This document shows positions 7,958-16,561 of a stretch of DNA of 64,000 nt, piece by piece. This DNA comes from Pseudomonas sp. TNT3 (GTDB lineage: Bacteria > Pseudomonadota > Gammaproteobacteria > Pseudomonadales > Pseudomonadaceae). The notes beneath the pieces are model-generated. The model saw only the letters and a program-made list of their open reading frames with translations. It made no database searches and was not told the origin of the DNA. The stretch spans positions 1 to 64,000 of the forward strand of contig NZ_WFGV02000025.1 of assembly GCF_010095445.2 (NCBI RefSeq). Reading direction: 5' to 3'. The position numbers and the translations under genes are program-made. The first letter of the stretch is position 1. Every line of letters begins with the position of its first letter.

Positions 7958-7976
7958 AATGTGAGTCCTTATCATT
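7958..7976. promoter_or_regulatory. Fur-box-like operator
   Basis: AATGTGAGTCCTTATCATT agrees with the inverted Fur consensus (AATGAGAATNATTATCATT) at 15 of 18 defined positions. It ends 32 bp before the start of the iron-binding protein gene, the expected place for iron repression. Confidence 0.6.
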
Positions 7977-8008
7977 TGCCCTCACTTTTCTATCGAGGGA
8001 TCGCTCCC

Positions 8009-9013
8009 ATGTTGGCACCGAAGCGTCTACTGACCGCAATCGCCCTGACCCTGATTGGCAGCACTGCCGCCCAGGCCGCCGACGAAGTGGTGGTTTACTC
8101 CTCCCGGATCGACGAGCTGATCAAGCCGGTCTTCGATGCCTACACCGCCAAAACCGGGGTGAAAATCAAATTCATCACCGACAAGGAAGCGCCGCTGATG
8201 CAGCGCATCAAGGCCGAAGGCGAGAACGCAACCGCCGACCTGCTGCTCACCGTCGATGCCGGGAACCTCTGGCAGGCCGAGCAGATGGGCATCCTCCAAC
8301 CGTTCACCTCCAAGGTGATCGACGCCAATATTCCGCTGCAATACCGCTCTTCCGCCCATGCCTGGACCGGCCTGAGCCTGCGCGCCCGGACCATCGCCTA
8401 TTCCACCGACCGCGTGAAACCGGGCGAGTTGACGACGTACGAGGGCCTGGCCGACAAAAACTGGGAAGGTCGCTTGTGCTTGCGTACGGCGAAGAAGGTC
8501 TACAACCAGTCCCTGACTGCCACCATGATCGAAGTCCACGGCGCCGACAAAACCGAGAAAATTCTCAAAGGCTGGGTGAATAACCTGTCCACCGACGTGT
8601 TCTCCGACGACATCGCGGTGCTGGAAGCGATCAACGCTGGCCAATGCGACGTCGGCATCGTCAACACTTACTACTACGGCCGCCTGCACAAGCAGAAGCC
8701 GGATCTGGCGGTGAAGCTGTTCTGGCCAAACCAGGGTGACCGTGGTGTGCACGTCAACTTGTCGGGCATCGGCCTGACCAAGCATGCGCCGCATCCAGAA
8801 GCAGCCAAGGCGTTGGTTGAGTGGATGACCACACCTGAAGCGCAGAAGATCTTTGCCGACGTAAACCAGGAATTCCCGGCCAACCCGGCTGTTCAGCCCT
8901 CCGCTGAAGTGGCGAGTTGGGGCAAGTTTGTCGCGGACACCTTGCCGGTGGAAATCGCGGGCAAGCGTCAGGCTGAAGCAATTCGCATGATGGATCGCGC
9001 TGGCTGGAACTGA
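8009..9013 (+). CDS. hitA: Fe(III) ABC transporter periplasmic binding protein (FbpA/HitA type)
   Basis: A 334-aa ferric-ion binding protein. The signal peptide is MLAPKRLLTAIALTLIG...AQA, cleaved before ADEVVVYSS (about residue 24). The mature part has the FbpA opening VVVYSSRIDELI and the adjacent tyrosines NTYYYGRLHKQ that in this family bind Fe(III). The domain closes with IFADVNQEFPANP. The start at 8009 gives a clean signal peptide; an upstream in-frame GTG/ATG region adds no family sequence. The permease gene follows after a REP element. Regulation by Fur is likely from the box upstream. Confidence 0.93.
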   Translation: MLAPKRLLTAIALTLIGSTAAQAADEVVVYSSRIDELIKPVFDAYTAKTGVKIKFITDKEAPLMQRIKAEGENATADLLLTVDAGNLWQAEQMGILQPFTSKVIDANIPLQYRSSAHAWTGLSLRARTIAYSTDRVKPGELTTYEGLADKNWEGRLCLRTAKKVYNQSLTATMIEVHGADKTEKILKGWVNNLSTDVFSDDIAVLEAINAGQCDVGIVNTYYYGRLHKQKPDLAVKLFWPNQGDRGVHVNLSGIGLTKHAPHPEAAKALVEWMTTPEAQKIFADVNQEFPANPAVQPSAEVASWGKFVADTLPVEIAGKRQAEAIRMMDRAGWN

Positions 9014-9028
9014 GTCGCAACGTTCGAA

Positions 9029-9123
9029 GATCAAAAGATCGTCCGAACGCGGCCCGAGCCTTCGGCAGCTCCTACAGGGTGATCAATTTCAATGTAGGAG
9101 CTGCCGCAGGCTGCGATCTTTTT
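9029..9123. repeat. REP doublet (GTAGGAGCTGCCGCAGGCTGCGATC class)
   Basis: A complete copy of the GGAGCTGCCGCAGGCTGCGATC class at 9094-9119 faces a degraded inverted copy (GATCAAAAGATCG...GGCAGCTCCTACAGG). It lies between the binding-protein and permease genes, where such hairpins often lower downstream expression or stabilise upstream mRNA. Confidence 0.82.
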
Positions 9124-9167
9124 GGGTTTCACGTACATTTCGTTGATTTATCCCAGAGAGCTTTTCC

Positions 9168-10784
9168 TTGGCCCACCCCGCCCAACGCCGCTGGTATCCC
9201 CTGGTCTTCGCCATCGCTGCGCTGGTCCTGCTGCCACTAAGCGTCCTGTTTCTCTCCTGGCAAACCCTCGACACTCAAATCTGGTCCCACCTCTGGGAAA
9301 CCCAGATGCCACGGCTGCTGGCCAACACATTAACCCTGGTGGTCGGTGTGGGTGTCGGCGTGACCTTGCTCGGTGTCAGCCTCGCCTGGCTCACCAGTCT
9401 TTGCGAATTCCCCGGTCGGCGCTGGCTGGATTGGGCATTGATGCTGCCGTTCGCGATTCCCGCGTATGTTCTGGCATTTGTCTTTGTTGGCTTGCTGGAT
9501 TTCGCAGGCCCTGTGCAAACCTTGCTGCGCGAATGGTTCGGCACGGGGCTGCGGTTGCCTCGAGTTCGTTCGACCGGTGGCGTGATTCTGGTGCTGGTGC
9601 TGGTTTTCTATCCTTACGTTTACCTGTTGGCGCGCACGGCGTTCCTCGCCCAAGGTAAAGGCCTGATGGAAGCGGCCCGTGTCCTCGGACAATCGCCGTG
9701 GCAGGCGTTCTGGCGAGTCGCGTTGCCGATGGCGCGACCTGCCATCGGTGCAGGCGTGGCGTTGGCGTTGATGGAAACCCTGGCGGATTTTGGTGCGGTG
9801 TCGGTGTTTAACTTCGATACGTTTACCACCGCCATCTACAAAACCTGGTACGGGTTCTTCAGCCTTTCCACGGCGGCGCAACTCGCCAGTCTGTTGCTGC
9901 TGGTGGTGATGGTCGTGCTGTACGGCGAGCGTCGTGCACGCGGGGCCAACAGGGCGAGCAACGAACGACCACGCGTCAAAGCGCTGTACCACCTGCGCGG
10001 ATTCAAAGCCGTGGCGGCCATGAGCTGGTGCGGTCTGGTGTTCGCGTGCGCCTTTGTCATTCCTATGCTGCAACTGGTCGTGTGGTTCTGGCAGCGCGGA
10101 CGCTTTGACCTGGATGAGCGATATGCCGGGCTGATCCTTCATACCCTCTACCTGGGCGGCATCGCTGCATTGATCACCGTCAGCGTGGCCCTGGTGTTGG
10201 CATTTGCCCGTCGACTGGCACCCACGCAGGCGATCCGTTCCGGTGTCAGCCTGGCCAACCTCGGCTATGCGCTGCCAGGTTCGGTATTGGCCGTCTCGAT
10301 CATGCTGGCATTCAGTTACCTGGATCGTGAACTGGTGATTCCGTTGTCAGGCTGGTTGGGAGGCGCTGGCAAGCCATTGCTGCTGGGCAGCCTGTCGGCA
10401 CTGTTGCTGGCCTATCTGGTGCGGTTCATCGCGGTGGCCTACGGACCGCTTGAAAGCAGCCTGGCGCGAATACGGCCATCTTTGCCCGAAGCGGCACGTA
10501 GCCTGGGCGTCAGTGGACCTCGACTGTTTTTCAAAGTGTATCTGCCGTTGCTGCTGCCCGGAACGTTGAGTGCTGCGTTGCTGGTGTTCGTCGATGTGCT
10601 CAAGGAAATGCCCGCAACCCTGCTGATGCGCCCGTTTGGCTGGGATACGCTGGCGGTTCGCATCTTTGAAATGACCAGCGAGGGTGAGTGGGCGCGTGCG
10701 TCGTTGCCGGCACTGACCCTGGTTTTGGTCGGGTTGTTACCGGTCATCGGATTGATCCGACGTTCAGCGCATCGAAACGCCTAG
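9168..10784 (+). CDS. hitB: Fe(III) ABC transporter permease (two fused BPD modules)
   Basis: 538 aa, a double-length inner-membrane permease with about 12 hydrophobic segments. Two binding-protein-dependent permease modules are visible. Their EAA coupling loops begin at residues 168 (EAARVLGQSPWQAFW) and 441 (EAARSLGVSGPRLFF), as in FbpB/ThiP-type proteins. The start is a TTG at 9168 behind a weak AGAGAG; no ATG gives a complete first membrane helix. It pairs with the ferric binding protein upstream. No ATPase gene lies next to it, so it must borrow a distant FbpC-like subunit. Confidence 0.92.
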   Translation: MAHPAQRRWYPLVFAIAALVLLPLSVLFLSWQTLDTQIWSHLWETQMPRLLANTLTLVVGVGVGVTLLGVSLAWLTSLCEFPGRRWLDWALMLPFAIPAYVLAFVFVGLLDFAGPVQTLLREWFGTGLRLPRVRSTGGVILVLVLVFYPYVYLLARTAFLAQGKGLMEAARVLGQSPWQAFWRVALPMARPAIGAGVALALMETLADFGAVSVFNFDTFTTAIYKTWYGFFSLSTAAQLASLLLLVVMVVLYGERRARGANRASNERPRVKALYHLRGFKAVAAMSWCGLVFACAFVIPMLQLVVWFWQRGRFDLDERYAGLILHTLYLGGIAALITVSVALVLAFARRLAPTQAIRSGVSLANLGYALPGSVLAVSIMLAFSYLDRELVIPLSGWLGGAGKPLLLGSLSALLLAYLVRFIAVAYGPLESSLARIRPSLPEAARSLGVSGPRLFFKVYLPLLLPGTLSAALLVFVDVLKEMPATLLMRPFGWDTLAVRIFEMTSEGEWARASLPALTLVLVGLLPVIGLIRRSAHRNA

Positions 10785-10807
10785 GTGTCAGTCCTACACC
10801 TTGCAGC

Positions 10808-10813
10808 TACAAT
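10808..10813 (+). promoter_or_regulatory. Possible -10 box for gcvT
   Basis: TACAAT lies 128 bp before the gcvT start, with GTGTCA 17 bp upstream as a weak -35. A plausible sigma-70 promoter and no more. I see no glycine-riboswitch-like tandem structure in this leader. Confidence 0.3.
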
Positions 10814-10940
10814 GCGCGGCATTCGGTGCGGCACGTCCTACAGACCAGGTCGCTGAAATCGGCTGAAAGCCCTCTATTTCAAGGCTTTCACTCCGTGCAG
10901 TACTTGCCCGCACCTTCGCCACGCCCGGAAGGAGAAACCC

Positions 10941-12023
10941 ATGGGACAGCGTACGCCTCTGTATGACCTTCATCTCGCCCTCGGCGCGAAGATGGTCGAT
11001 TTTGGCGGTTGGGATATGCCTCTGCATTACGGCTCGCAGGTCGAGGAACACCATCAGGTGCGCCGCGATTGCGGGGTTTTCGATGTATCCCACATGACCG
11101 TGATCGATATCGGCGGCCCCCAGGCCAAAGCCTGGCTCCAGCATTTGCTGAGCAATGACGTCGGACGACTGCACAGCCCGGGACGTGCGCTGTACAGCAC
11201 TATGCTCAATGAGCATGGCGGTATCGTCGACGATATGATCGTCTACCGTCTTGAAGACGGTTATCGTCTGGTGGTCAATGCGTCCACTCGCGATCAGGAC
11301 CTGGCCTGGATGCAGTCACATCTCGGCAGCTTCGATGTCACGCTCAATGAGCGCGCGGAGCTGGCGATGCTGGCCATTCAGGGACCCCAGGCCCGACACA
11401 AGATCTCCGAACTCGTCACCCAGTCTCGCGGCAACCTGATCCAGATGCTCAAGCCATTCGAAGGTTTGCCGGACGGTGACTGGTTCATCGCGCGCACCGG
11501 CTACACCGGCGAAGACGGTCTGGAAATCATCCTGCCAGCGCATCAGGCCCCCGGATTCTTCAACGATCTGGTTGGCGCGGGGATTTCGCCGATCGGCCTT
11601 GGCGCGCGGGATACCCTGCGGGTCGAAGCCGGGATGAACCTGTATGGCCAGGACATTCACCAGGACGTTTCGCCGCTGGCGTCCAATATGGCCTGGAGCA
11701 TTGCCTGGGAGCCGGCCACGCGCCAGTTCATCGGCCGTACTGCTTTGGAAGCCGAGCGAGCGGGTGGTATTCAGCACAAATTGGTCGGTCTGGTGCTTGA
11801 AGAACGCGGGGTATTGCGCGCTCATCAGGTGGTTCGGATCGCAGATGTTGGCGAAGGAGAGATCACCAGTGGTAGTTTCTCTCCTACGCTAAGCAAGTCT
11901 ATTGCACTGGCGCGCGTGCCGATGGCGACAGCCGACCGCGCAGAAGTGGAAATCCGTGGCAAGTGGTACCCGGTCCGAGTGGTCAAACCGACCTTCGTAC
12001 GCCACGGCAAAACCTTGATTTAA
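10941..12023 (+). CDS. gcvT: Aminomethyltransferase (glycine cleavage T protein)
   Basis: A 360-aa T protein, which transfers the methylene of the aminomethyl-lipoyl H protein to THF and releases ammonia. The N-terminus MGQRTPLYDLHLALGAKMVD and the motifs GGWDMPLHYGSQ, GVFDVSHMTVID and GYTGEDGLEI are family landmarks. The C-terminal beta-barrel ends VVKPTFVRHGK. A strong AAGGAG precedes the ATG by 7 nt. gcvH and gcvP follow in the same direction, so the three P, T and H parts are together; the L protein (lpd) is elsewhere, as usual. Confidence 0.97.
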   Translation: MGQRTPLYDLHLALGAKMVDFGGWDMPLHYGSQVEEHHQVRRDCGVFDVSHMTVIDIGGPQAKAWLQHLLSNDVGRLHSPGRALYSTMLNEHGGIVDDMIVYRLEDGYRLVVNASTRDQDLAWMQSHLGSFDVTLNERAELAMLAIQGPQARHKISELVTQSRGNLIQMLKPFEGLPDGDWFIARTGYTGEDGLEIILPAHQAPGFFNDLVGAGISPIGLGARDTLRVEAGMNLYGQDIHQDVSPLASNMAWSIAWEPATRQFIGRTALEAERAGGIQHKLVGLVLEERGVLRAHQVVRIADVGEGEITSGSFSPTLSKSIALARVPMATADRAEVEIRGKWYPVRVVKPTFVRHGKTLI

Positions 12024-12071
12024 CCTTTTCCGGCGGGCATGACCGCTGACCATTTTTTGAGGACACAGAAC

Positions 12072-12455
12072 ATGAGCGATATTCCTGCCGACCTGCGTTT
12101 TGCCGAAAGTCACGAATGGGCCCGTCTTGAAGCCGATGGCACTGTCACCGTGGGCATCAGCGATCACGCGCAGGAAGCGCTGGGCGATGTGGTGTTTGTA
12201 GAGCTGACCGAAGTCGGAACCGTCTTCGCTGCGGGTGATCAATCCGGTGTCGTTGAGTCGGTAAAAGCCGCCTCCGACATTTACTCCCCGGTGGCCGGTG
12301 AAGTGGTCGCAGTCAACGAAGAGCTGAGCGCCAACCCGGAGCTGCTGAACTCCGACCCGTACGGCGCCTGGATCTTCAAGCTCAAGCCAAGCAACGCTGC
12401 CGACCTGGACAAGCTGCTCGACGCGGCTGGCTACAAGGCTGCCATCGGCGAGTAA
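12072..12455 (+). CDS. gcvH: Glycine cleavage system H protein
   Basis: A 127-aa lipoyl carrier shuttling the aminomethyl group between P, T and L proteins. The lipoylated lysine is K65 in GVVESVKAASDIYSPV, the universal H-protein motif. The start MSDIPADLRFAESHEW at 12072 has GAGG 9-12 nt upstream; an earlier in-frame ATG at 12039 lacks family similarity. It is 48 bp after gcvT and is followed by a strong terminator. Confidence 0.97.
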   Translation: MSDIPADLRFAESHEWARLEADGTVTVGISDHAQEALGDVVFVELTEVGTVFAAGDQSGVVESVKAASDIYSPVAGEVVAVNEELSANPELLNSDPYGAWIFKLKPSNAADLDKLLDAAGYKAAIGE

Positions 12456-12473
12456 GCGTTTAGCGTCACCCCC

Positions 12474-12500
12474 AAAGCCCCGACCTGTCGGGGCTTTTTT
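12474..12500 (+). terminator. Rho-independent terminator after gcvH
   Basis: AAGCCCCGA-cctg-TCGGGGCTT followed by a T run. It should end the gcvTH transcript, so gcvP, 110 bp later, may need read-through or its own promoter. Confidence 0.88.
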
Positions 12501-12609
12501 GTGGGCGCTGAATAAGCCCGCTCGCGCAGGGTTCGCTGTTGGCACTGACTGCTATGCTGGTTTGACCGTGTTGCATCGACGCAGAGCGCCAGTCAAGAGA
12601 GAGCCCGTC

Positions 12610-15483
12610 ATGTCCCAGTTGCCGTCCTTGAGCCAGTTACGCGACCCCAACGCCTTTCTTCGCCGCCACCTCGGGCCCGATGCCGCCGAGCAGCAGGCGA
12701 TGCTCGACAGTCTGGGCGTGGGCAGTCGGATTGAGCTCATCGAACAGACGGTGCCACCGGGAATTCGCCTGAACCGTGAGCTCGATCTGCCGCCTGCCCT
12801 CGACGAAGAGGCCGCCCTGGCCAAGCTTCGGGGTTACGCCGAACAGAACCAGATCTGGACCAGCCTGATCGGCATGGGCTACCACGGCACCCTCACGCCG
12901 GCCGTGATTTTGCGAAACGTGCTGGAAAATCCTGGCTGGTACACCGCCTACACGCCGTACCAGCCAGAGATTGCCCAAGGACGTCTGGAGGCGCTGCTGA
13001 ATTTCCAGCAATTGATCATCGACCTCACGGGCCTGGAGCTGGCCAACGCTTCACTACTGGATGAAGCAACCGCCGCAGCAGAAGCCATGGCGCTGGCCAA
13101 ACGGGTTGCCAAGTCCAAAAGCAATCTGTTCTTCGTCGACGAAAACTGCCATCCGCAGACCATTTCTGTGGTGCAGACCCGTGCAGAAGGCTTCGGTTTC
13201 GAGCTGATCATCGACGCGGTGGACAACTTGAAGCAGCACCAGGTGTTTGGCGCGCTGCTGCAGTATCCCGACACCCATGGCGAAATTCGCGATCTGCGGC
13301 CGGTGATCGACCAGTTGCATGCCCAGCAAGCGCTGGCTTGCGTCGCAACCGACCTGCTAAGCCTGCTGCTGCTGACGCCACCAGGGGAATTGGGTGCAGA
13401 CGTGGTCTTCGGCTCCTCCCAGCGATTCGGCGTGCCCATGGGGTACGGCGGACCACACGCGGCGTTCTTCGCCAGTCGTGATGAATACAAGCGCGCAATT
13501 CCGGGGCGGATCATCGGTGTCTCCAAAGACGCTCGCGGCAACGTCGCGTTGCGCATGGCCCTGCAAACCCGCGAACAACATATCCGACGAGAAAAAGCCA
13601 ACTCGAACATTTGCACAGCCCAAGTGTTACTCGCCAATATCGCCAGCTTTTACGCGGTCTACCACGGTCCGGAAGGCCTTAAACGAATTGCCCAGCGGGT
13701 TCATCGCCTGACCTGCCTCCTGGCGACGGGGCTTGAGAGACATGGCGTCACGAGAATCAATCAACACTTCTTCGACACCCTGACGCTGGAGGTCGGTGGC
13801 ACTCAAACCGCGATCATTGAAAGTGCCAACGCCGCCCGGATCAATTTGCGCATTCTGGGGCGCGGGAAACTGGGCCTGAGCCTGGACGAAACTTGCGACG
13901 AATCCACCGTCGCCAAGTTGTTTGATGTGTTTCTAGGTGCCGATCATGGGCTCAGGGTCGACGAACTGGATGCTGAAACGCTCTCGGTCGGCATTCCGGA
14001 CGCATTGCTGCGCACTTCGCCTTATCTGCGCCACCCGGTGTTCAGCGCCCACCACAGCGAAACCGAGATGCTGCGCTATCTCAAACAGCTGGAAAACAAG
14101 GACCTGGCGCTCAACCAGTCGATGATTCCGCTGGGTTCCTGCACCATGAAACTCAATGCCACCAGCGAGATGATCCCGATCACCTGGCCGCAGTTTGCCA
14201 ACCTGCACCCCTTTGCGCCGAAAGAGCAGGCTGTCGGTTACTCGCTGATGATCGAGGAGCTGGAGCGCTGGCTCTGCGCAATTACCGGTTTCGATGCGAT
14301 CTGCATGCAGCCCAACTCCGGCGCCCAAGGCGAGTACGCAGGCTTGCTGGCGATTCGCAAATACCACGAGAGCCGCCATGAGGGCGCGCGGGATATTTGC
14401 CTGATTCCGTCCTCGGCACACGGCACCAACCCCGCGTCGGCACAAATGGCCGGCATGCGCGTGGTGATCGTCGAGTGTGACCAGGCGGGCAACGTCGATC
14501 TGGATGACCTGAAGGACAAAGCAGCGACCGCCGGCGATAAACTCGCCTGCCTGATGGCGACTTATCCGTCGACCCACGGCGTGTATGAAGAGGGCATCAA
14601 CGAGATCTGCGAGGTTGTCCACAGCCAGGGTGGCCAGGTGTACATGGATGGCGCCAACCTGAACGCTCAGGTCGGGCTGGCGCGGCCGGCGGACATTGGC
14701 GCTGATGTTTCTCACATGAATTTGCACAAAACCTTTTGCATCCCACACGGCGGTGGCGGCCCGGGCATGGGGCCGATTGGTGTGCGGGCGCATTTGGCGC
14801 CGTTCGTGGCCAACCATCCGGTGATACCAATTGACGGTCCTCTGCCGCAGAACGGCGCGGTAAGTGCCGCGCCGTGGGGCAGCGCAAGCATTCTGCCCAT
14901 CAGCTGGATGTACATCGCCATGATGGGGCCGCAACTGGCGGATGCCAGCGAGGTAGCGATTCTCGCGGCCAATTACCTGGCTCGGCATCTGTCCGGTGCC
15001 TTTCCAGTGCTTTACACCGGACGCAATGAGCGTGTGGCTCACGAATGCATCCTCGATTTACGACCACTCAAGGCGCTGACCGGGATCACCGAAGAGGACG
15101 TCGCCAAGCGGCTGATGGACTATGGCTTCCATGCGCCGACCATGTCGTTTCCGGTCCCGGGGACCTTGATGGTCGAACCGACCGAAAGCGAGTCGAAAGC
15201 CGAGCTGGACCGGTTTATCGGCGCGATGTTGAGCATTCGCGCGGAAATCACCGAAGTGCAGAACGGCAACTGGCCGGCCGAAGACAACCCACTCAAAGGT
15301 GCGCCGCATACGCTGGCGGATGTCACAGGGGTGTGGGAACGGCCCTATACCATCGAACAGGCAGTAACGCCGGATGCACACACCAAGGCTCACAAGTACT
15401 GGCCGGCAGTGAACCGGGTGGACAACGTCTATGGCGATCGAAACCTGTTCTGCGCCTGCGTTCCGGTGGATGAATACCGCTAA
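12610..15483 (+). CDS. gcvP: Glycine dehydrogenase (decarboxylating), P protein
   Basis: A 957-aa homodimer-type P protein, PLP-dependent, which decarboxylates glycine onto the H-protein lipoate. Both halves of the fused family are present: the N-terminal half opens FLRRHLGPD, and the catalytic half has the PLP lysine K707 in MNLHKTFCIPHGGGGPG. LGSCTMKLNATSEM (about residues 510-523) is another hallmark. The start at 12610 is preferred because AGAGAGA lies upstream and the family begins LRDPNAFLRRH near here. An extension to 12499 would run into the terminator hairpin. Confidence 0.97.
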   Translation: MSQLPSLSQLRDPNAFLRRHLGPDAAEQQAMLDSLGVGSRIELIEQTVPPGIRLNRELDLPPALDEEAALAKLRGYAEQNQIWTSLIGMGYHGTLTPAVILRNVLENPGWYTAYTPYQPEIAQGRLEALLNFQQLIIDLTGLELANASLLDEATAAAEAMALAKRVAKSKSNLFFVDENCHPQTISVVQTRAEGFGFELIIDAVDNLKQHQVFGALLQYPDTHGEIRDLRPVIDQLHAQQALACVATDLLSLLLLTPPGELGADVVFGSSQRFGVPMGYGGPHAAFFASRDEYKRAIPGRIIGVSKDARGNVALRMALQTREQHIRREKANSNICTAQVLLANIASFYAVYHGPEGLKRIAQRVHRLTCLLATGLERHGVTRINQHFFDTLTLEVGGTQTAIIESANAARINLRILGRGKLGLSLDETCDESTVAKLFDVFLGADHGLRVDELDAETLSVGIPDALLRTSPYLRHPVFSAHHSETEMLRYLKQLENKDLALNQSMIPLGSCTMKLNATSEMIPITWPQFANLHPFAPKEQAVGYSLMIEELERWLCAITGFDAICMQPNSGAQGEYAGLLAIRKYHESRHEGARDICLIPSSAHGTNPASAQMAGMRVVIVECDQAGNVDLDDLKDKAATAGDKLACLMATYPSTHGVYEEGINEICEVVHSQGGQVYMDGANLNAQVGLARPADIGADVSHMNLHKTFCIPHGGGGPGMGPIGVRAHLAPFVANHPVIPIDGPLPQNGAVSAAPWGSASILPISWMYIAMMGPQLADASEVAILAANYLARHLSGAFPVLYTGRNERVAHECILDLRPLKALTGITEEDVAKRLMDYGFHAPTMSFPVPGTLMVEPTESESKAELDRFIGAMLSIRAEITEVQNGNWPAEDNPLKGAPHTLADVTGVWERPYTIEQAVTPDAHTKAHKYWPAVNRVDNVYGDRNLFCACVPVDEYR

Positions 15484-15536
15484 TTTTTCAGGCCGCAGGG
15501 TGTTTTGTATCAGGCAAAAAGCGCGACACTACACCC

Positions 15537-15643
15537 GTGGCGAGGGAGTTAACTCCCGCTGGGCTGCGCAGCAGCCCCCTGCTTATCAGGTAACAGAGTG
15601 GGGCCGCTGCGCGACCCAGCGGGAGTAAACTCCCTCGCCACAG
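15537..15643. repeat. REP doublet (GTGGCGAGGGAG..CTCCCGCT class)
   Basis: GTGGCGAGGGAGTTAACTCC followed by CGCTGGGCTGCGCAGCAGCC is mirrored by an inverted copy ending GGAGTAAACTCCCTCGCCAC. It lies in the tail-to-tail gap between gcvP and the DUF2388 gene. Confidence 0.85.
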
Positions 15644-15670
15644 GTTTCATTCAGCTAACGATTTTTGAGT

Positions 15671-15705
15671 AAAAAAATGCCGCTCATATGAGCGGCATTT
15701 TTTAT
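15671..15705. terminator. Bidirectional rho-independent terminator
   Basis: The perfect palindrome AATGCCGCTCATATGAGCGGCATT is flanked by A and T runs. It serves gcvP on the plus strand and the DUF2388 gene on the minus strand. Confidence 0.9.
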
Positions 15706-15717
15706 TGGGACATTTAC

Positions 15718-16035
15718 TTATTCTGAAGCTACGGCATTTTTTGCCAGGATCGCATTGGCCAGTTCCATGTCCGTGGCCTGGAGGCCAGGGTTGTCGGCCC
15801 GGACTTTTTGCATGGCGGCTTCCAGGTACGGGCCGCGGATGCCGCCGTCGCTGGCGACGAAGCTGCCAGCATCGTCCTGGGCTGCAATGATCAGCTTGTG
15901 ATCCTTGAACGTCAGGTAGGTCGAGCCGGTGGTGGCACCGGACGAGAGAACGTTACGCCAAAAGCTGTCAGCCATCGCTGAACCGACTGGAAGGGACAAC
16001 AACGCGATGGTAGCGACAGCAAGTTTGAGACGCAT
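15718..16035 (-). CDS. DUF2388 (TIGR02448) small secreted protein
   Basis: 105 aa with a signal peptide (MRLKLAVATIALLSLPVG, then SAMA; cleavage about residue 23). The mature part reads SFWRNVLSSGATTGSTYLTF, then KDHKLIIAAQDDAGSFVAS, diagnostic for the Pseudomonas-restricted TIGR02448 family. Members occur as several paralogues per genome and are predicted periplasmic; no function is established. GGAG lies 7 nt before the ATG. The coding sequence ends at the bidirectional terminator and is downstream of the NfeD gene on the same strand. Confidence 0.93.
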   Translation of the reverse strand: MRLKLAVATIALLSLPVGSAMADSFWRNVLSSGATTGSTYLTFKDHKLIIAAQDDAGSFVASDGGIRGPYLEAAMQKVRADNPGLQATDMELANAILAKNAVASE

Positions 16036-16106
16036 GATGGGTGACTCCACAGGATTAACTACGGCGTTGGATTGCCATTTAGGCAATCGAGTTCCATAGC
16101 GGCCTA

Positions 16107-16553
16107 TTACTCCGGTTCGACCAGCAAAATGGCGCCTTGCTGGCCGATCACCCGAACACGGCTGCCGAGAGCGGCGTCTGCCCCGCTGGCCATCCACACG
16201 CCATCGGCGACCTTGATCTTGCCGCGTCCGTCGACAATCGCCTCATGCACCACAAAGGTTTTACCGATCAGTTCCTGACCCCGCAGATTCAGATTTGGCT
16301 GATCACTCTGGCGCACTGCGCTGCGCTGGCGGTGCCACCAATACAGTGCCGTGGCGATCGAGAGCAGCCCAAACAGCAAAAACTGCATTTCCCAGGTCAT
16401 CCCCGGCAATAGAAAGGTCAGTACACCGACTGCGGCTGCGGCCATGCCGATCCACAGCAGGTAGCCACCCGCGCCGAACACTTCAAGAATCAGCAGCAAC
16501 GTGCCTAATGCCAGCCAGTCCCAGAACGATAGATGTTGCAGGAATGCCCACAT
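16107..16553 (-). CDS. NfeD-family membrane protein
   Basis: 148 aa. Three or four hydrophobic helices fill residues 8-70 (FWDWLALGTLLLILEVFGAG, then WIGMAAAAVGVLTFLLPG, then QFLLFGLLSIATALYW). An OB-fold domain follows in the last 65 residues (LIGKTFVVHEAIVDGRGKI, ending GAILLVEPE). This is the short, protease-less NfeD type that partners with SPFH proteins. The SPFH gene ends 8 bp upstream, so the pair is one transcript; a role in membrane microdomains or membrane protein quality control is inferred from the family. Confidence 0.93.
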   Translation of the reverse strand: MWAFLQHLSFWDWLALGTLLLILEVFGAGGYLLWIGMAAAAVGVLTFLLPGMTWEMQFLLFGLLSIATALYWWHRQRSAVRQSDQPNLNLRGQELIGKTFVVHEAIVDGRGKIKVADGVWMASGADAALGSRVRVIGQQGAILLVEPE

Positions 16554-16561
16554 AGCGCGCC

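Noticed and set aside
10785..10940. Glycine riboswitch ahead of gcvT
   Set aside because: No tandem glycine-aptamer pattern or terminator switch is visible in the 156-bp leader.
12039..12071. Upstream start for gcvH
   Set aside because: Adds 11 residues with no family similarity and skips the GAGG site before the ATG at 12072.
13933..15042. 369-codon minus-strand ORF within gcvP
   Set aside because: Opposite the catalytic half of gcvP, with no recognisable motif.
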